DNA from: a virus
DNA length: 35,658 nucleotides
IMG/VR virus record: IMGVR_UViG_3300030333_004579
Location: 1-35,658 of that record
Direction: 5' to 3' (one strand)
The position numbers and the translations under genes are program-made. Shown here piece after piece: positions 34,167 through 35,658 of this stretch (its first letter is position 1; each line of letters opens with the position of its first letter). The notes below the pieces were generated by a model that searched no databases, was not told the DNA's origin, and saw only the letters and a list, made by a program, of their open reading frames with translations.

Positions 34167-34899
34167 GTCCAACCCTTACACGAGGATCGCACCAGATTTC
34201 AAAACCTGCTTCTTTCGCATCAAGACAGAAAGAAACGTCCTCACCGCACATATCTTGCACTTCTCCTGATTCGAAGACTTGCATTTTAGGTGCGAACCAA
34301 GGATACTTCATTTCCTCATGCTCGAAGACTCCATTTTTAATTAGAAGCCAACCGAAACCTGTATAATCAACTGTGAAAGGTTTGCGACGTTTGGATATAC
34401 TTTCGATAGTTTCATGATTCATCACTCCACCATTGCTACGAAAATCATCCTCATCTAACCAATGTGCTACAGAAGTAGTCTTACCATCTTCGGTACAATA
34501 CCAACCTGCTGCTAAATCCTTATCCATTAATACTAACTGAAAGAATTTCTCAGAATTGAAAACAATATCACTATCAATCCATAGTTGATAATCATACTTT
34601 AACTTACCATCCCAAGGTTTCTGATCAGGACCCCTTAGAACGTTTGCTCCTAGACATTTACATCTGGCAAAGTTTACCATAGATGAATAGTCTTGAGAGA
34701 TTTGGATACTTGCTCCTGCCTGTACCAAATCAAAACATAACTGAACAAATGATTTCAAATATGCATATGAAACTCCTCTACCAGGTAAGCAAAACACAAT
34801 TGCTTTACCTTTTAGCATTTCTTTTGCTTTATCGTAATCCCATTCAGGTGCTTTATTAACTGCTGGTGACTTAGCTTTTACTGTAAATCCTTTAGCCAT
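34144..34899 (-). CDS. Glycosyltransferase-like protein (GT-A type)
   Basis: 251 aa, soluble. Likely transfers a sugar from a nucleotide sugar, the acceptor being unknown (virion protein, host envelope or DNA base). Residues 32-41 form a beta strand and loop (KAIVFCLPGRG) instead of the usual GT2 start; residues 69-90 include SSMVNFARCKCLGANVLRG; the DxD-type metal site is WIDSD at 108-111 (D109, D111). The C-terminal half has the acid pair G-E-D at 219-221 in CGEDVSFCLDAKEAGFEIW and the closing DPRVRVGHEK at 238-247, a pattern typical of family-2-like GTs (catalytic acid, then Gly-His). The first 25 residues are Lys/Pro/Ala-rich. It has its own near-perfect sigma-70 promoter, so it is probably expressed early. 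Confidence 0.78.
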   Translation of the reverse strand: MAKGFTVKAKSPAVNKAPEWDYDKAKEMLKGKAIVFCLPGRGVSYAYLKSFVQLCFDLVQAGASIQISQDYSSMVNFARCKCLGANVLRGPDQKPWDGKLKYDYQLWIDSDIVFNSEKFFQLVLMDKDLAAGWYCTEDGKTTSVAHWLDEDDFRSNGGVMNHETIESISKRRKPFTVDYTGFGWLLIKNGVFEHEEMKYPWFAPKMQVFESGEVQDMCGEDVSFCLDAKEAGFEIWCDPRVRVGHEKTRVI

Positions 34900-34921
34900 A
34901 ATATCTTGTAATTACAATGCA

Positions 34922-34950
34922 ATTATATCAGTTTATATAGTAATTGTCAA
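34922..34950 (-). promoter_or_regulatory. Consensus sigma-70 promoter for the glycosyltransferase-like gene
   Basis: In the 55-bp gap between the oxygenase-like gene and the glycosyltransferase-like gene, the minus strand has a perfect TTGACA (34945-34950), a 17-bp spacer and a perfect TATAAT (34922-34927), all matching the bacterial consensus. The start would be near 34915, giving a leader of about 15 bases before the ATG at 34899. It is the only full-consensus host-type promoter seen in the window and suggests early expression of the accessory genes downstream to the terminator at 33484-33511. Confidence 0.9.
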
Positions 34951-34954
34951 TAAT

Positions 34955-35485
34955 TTAAGACTCTAATGCTAAATTTAAACTAATACAAACTCTTGGTGTT
35001 TCTGATTCGTTTGCTTCAACTTCATGCTGTACATCTGAAGGAAAAACTACTATATCTCCTTCATATGCATTTATTCTATAATCAGGACATCTACCTAAAC
35101 GTTGATATAATCCCCATCTAGAATGTGCTGATGGATCTCTAAGATTTAATAGATTATGATTATCAGTCAAATACCATACAACTGCTAAATCAGAAGCAGG
35201 ATGAGTATGTAATACATTATAGTTACCTTTGTAATTTACATTTAACCACCAATTACAAAACCTAAAACTAGGTAAGAAGTGTAATTTTTCTCTAATATAA
35301 TCACAATACTCAAAAGGTAAGTTATCTAAACAATGCTGAGACGGACTTTGATATCCTCCCCTATTTGATATTTGTGTACTAGAGTTCTCATTTTGAAACT
35401 CTCGTGCCCATTCATGTATTCCATTAGGTAGTTTTCCTCTTAATAACCAAAAAGGTGTTGAGAAAATATCAGTTGGTTCTTTCAT
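34955..35485 (-). CDS. 2OG-Fe(II) oxygenase-like protein
   Basis: 176 aa from ATG 35485 (a TTG one codon upstream is unlikely to be used). It resembles the short 2-oxoglutarate/Fe(II) oxygenases common in marine T4-like phages (putative 2OG-Fe(II) oxygenase family, PF13759 style). Seen: DIFSTPFWLLRG N-terminus; NVLHTHPASDLAVVWYL at about 90-106 with His93/His95 and Asp99 as the likely first metal-binding set; GDIVVFPSDVQHEVEANES at about 143-161 with distal His154; then PRVCISLNL with Arg165 as the likely 2OG carboxylate binder. The substrate is unknown; phage members are suggested to act on proteins or nucleic acids. It overlaps no neighbour and is followed by the glycosyltransferase promoter. 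Confidence 0.88.
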   Translation of the reverse strand: MKEPTDIFSTPFWLLRGKLPNGIHEWAREFQNENSSTQISNRGGYQSPSQHCLDNLPFEYCDYIREKLHFLPSFRFCNWWLNVNYKGNYNVLHTHPASDLAVVWYLTDNHNLLNLRDPSAHSRWGLYQRLGRCPDYRINAYEGDIVVFPSDVQHEVEANESETPRVCISLNLALES

Positions 35486-35491
35486 CAATAA

Positions 35492-35658
35492 TCAATAAGA
35501 AGCGTCTGCCAGTATACCATTATCACTATTATCATATTCAACCTTTGTATAGGTTATCTCATCTGTAAAGTAAGACTTATATATTCTACCCCATATTATA
35601 TCAAACTCCTCTTCATTCAAATCTTTGAATAAACATTGCTCTTGCAAATATATGTGGT
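35492..35658 (-). CDS. Small conserved protein (DASY C-terminus), 5' end cut by window edge
   Basis: The last 54 codons of a minus-strand gene whose start lies beyond the window. Translated from 35656: HIYLQEQCLFKDLNEEEFD, then IIWGRIYKSYFTDEITYTKV, then a tail ending NGILADASY and TGA at 35492. The frame is open to the edge with no in-frame ATG. I recall a family of about 55-60-aa cyanophage proteins with the same EEEF-x-x-I-W-x-x-I-Y-K-S-Y and DASY ending. Function unknown. The stop lies six bases before the oxygenase ATG at 35485, so the two are probably co-transcribed. It looks related to the 56-aa protein at 33996-34166. Confidence 0.75.
   Translation of the reverse strand, partial: HIYLQEQCLFKDLNEEEFDIIWGRIYKSYFTDEITYTKVEYDNSDNGILADASY

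Noticed and set aside
1-35658. CRISPR arrays, tRNA genes, insertion sequences, integrase or attachment sites
   Set aside because: No direct-repeat/spacer pattern, cloverleaf-like sequence, transposase motif or inverted terminal repeat was found by eye; the only repeats are in-frame protein repeats. A tRNAscan and repeat search would confirm.

Overview
This window looks like the late structural cluster of a marine T4-like myovirus (cyanomyovirus or pelagimyophage type). The evidence is a dense, AT-rich, entirely minus-strand gene set, a T4-ordered baseplate/neck/terminase series, exact T4-type late promoter boxes (TATAAATA), and small proteins that resemble conserved cyanophage orphans. I cannot tell from sequence alone whether the host is Prochlorococcus/Synechococcus, SAR11 or another marine bacterium. 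No photosynthesis gene, tRNA, integrase, transposon or CRISPR array is visible.

Layout, read in the direction of transcription (from high to low coordinates). (1) 35658-33514 is a small accessory block: the C-terminal end of a small conserved protein, a 2OG-Fe(II) oxygenase-like protein, a near-perfect sigma-70 promoter, a glycosyltransferase-like protein, a 56-aa protein overlapping its end, a 108-aa conserved protein, and a 48-aa very basic protein closed by a strong rho-independent terminator. (2) A late promoter then drives gp25, gp6 and a giant 4472-aa gp7-like baseplate protein with a YHYH domain. (3) A second late promoter precedes gp8, a 2413-aa DUF4815-type baseplate/fibre protein and a 66-aa protein. 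(4) A third late promoter precedes a 112-aa protein, a repeat-containing fibre-like protein, gp13, gp14, gp15, gp16, a charged 161-aa protein and the large terminase gp17. (5) At the left edge, behind a possible sigma-70 promoter, lie a NifU-type Fe-S scaffold domain gene and the start of a small Cys-containing (zinc-finger-like) gene cut by the window edge.

The order 25-6-7-8-(9/10/11/12 equivalents)-13-14-15-16-17 follows T4. Together these genes build the baseplate wedge, attach fibres, complete neck and tail, and package DNA. Most strikingly, at least two small beta-type modules recur inside unrelated virion proteins. One is a 'GxGY' repeat, in gp14, gp8, the DUF4815 protein and the gp7-like giant. 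The other is an 'IGxE...RGxxGT...H' module, in gp15, the DUF4815 protein and the gp7-like giant. This suggests that shared decoration domains were inserted into core T4 structural proteins. No gene-free stretch longer than 300 bases exists; the intergenic gaps are short and are described where they carry signals.
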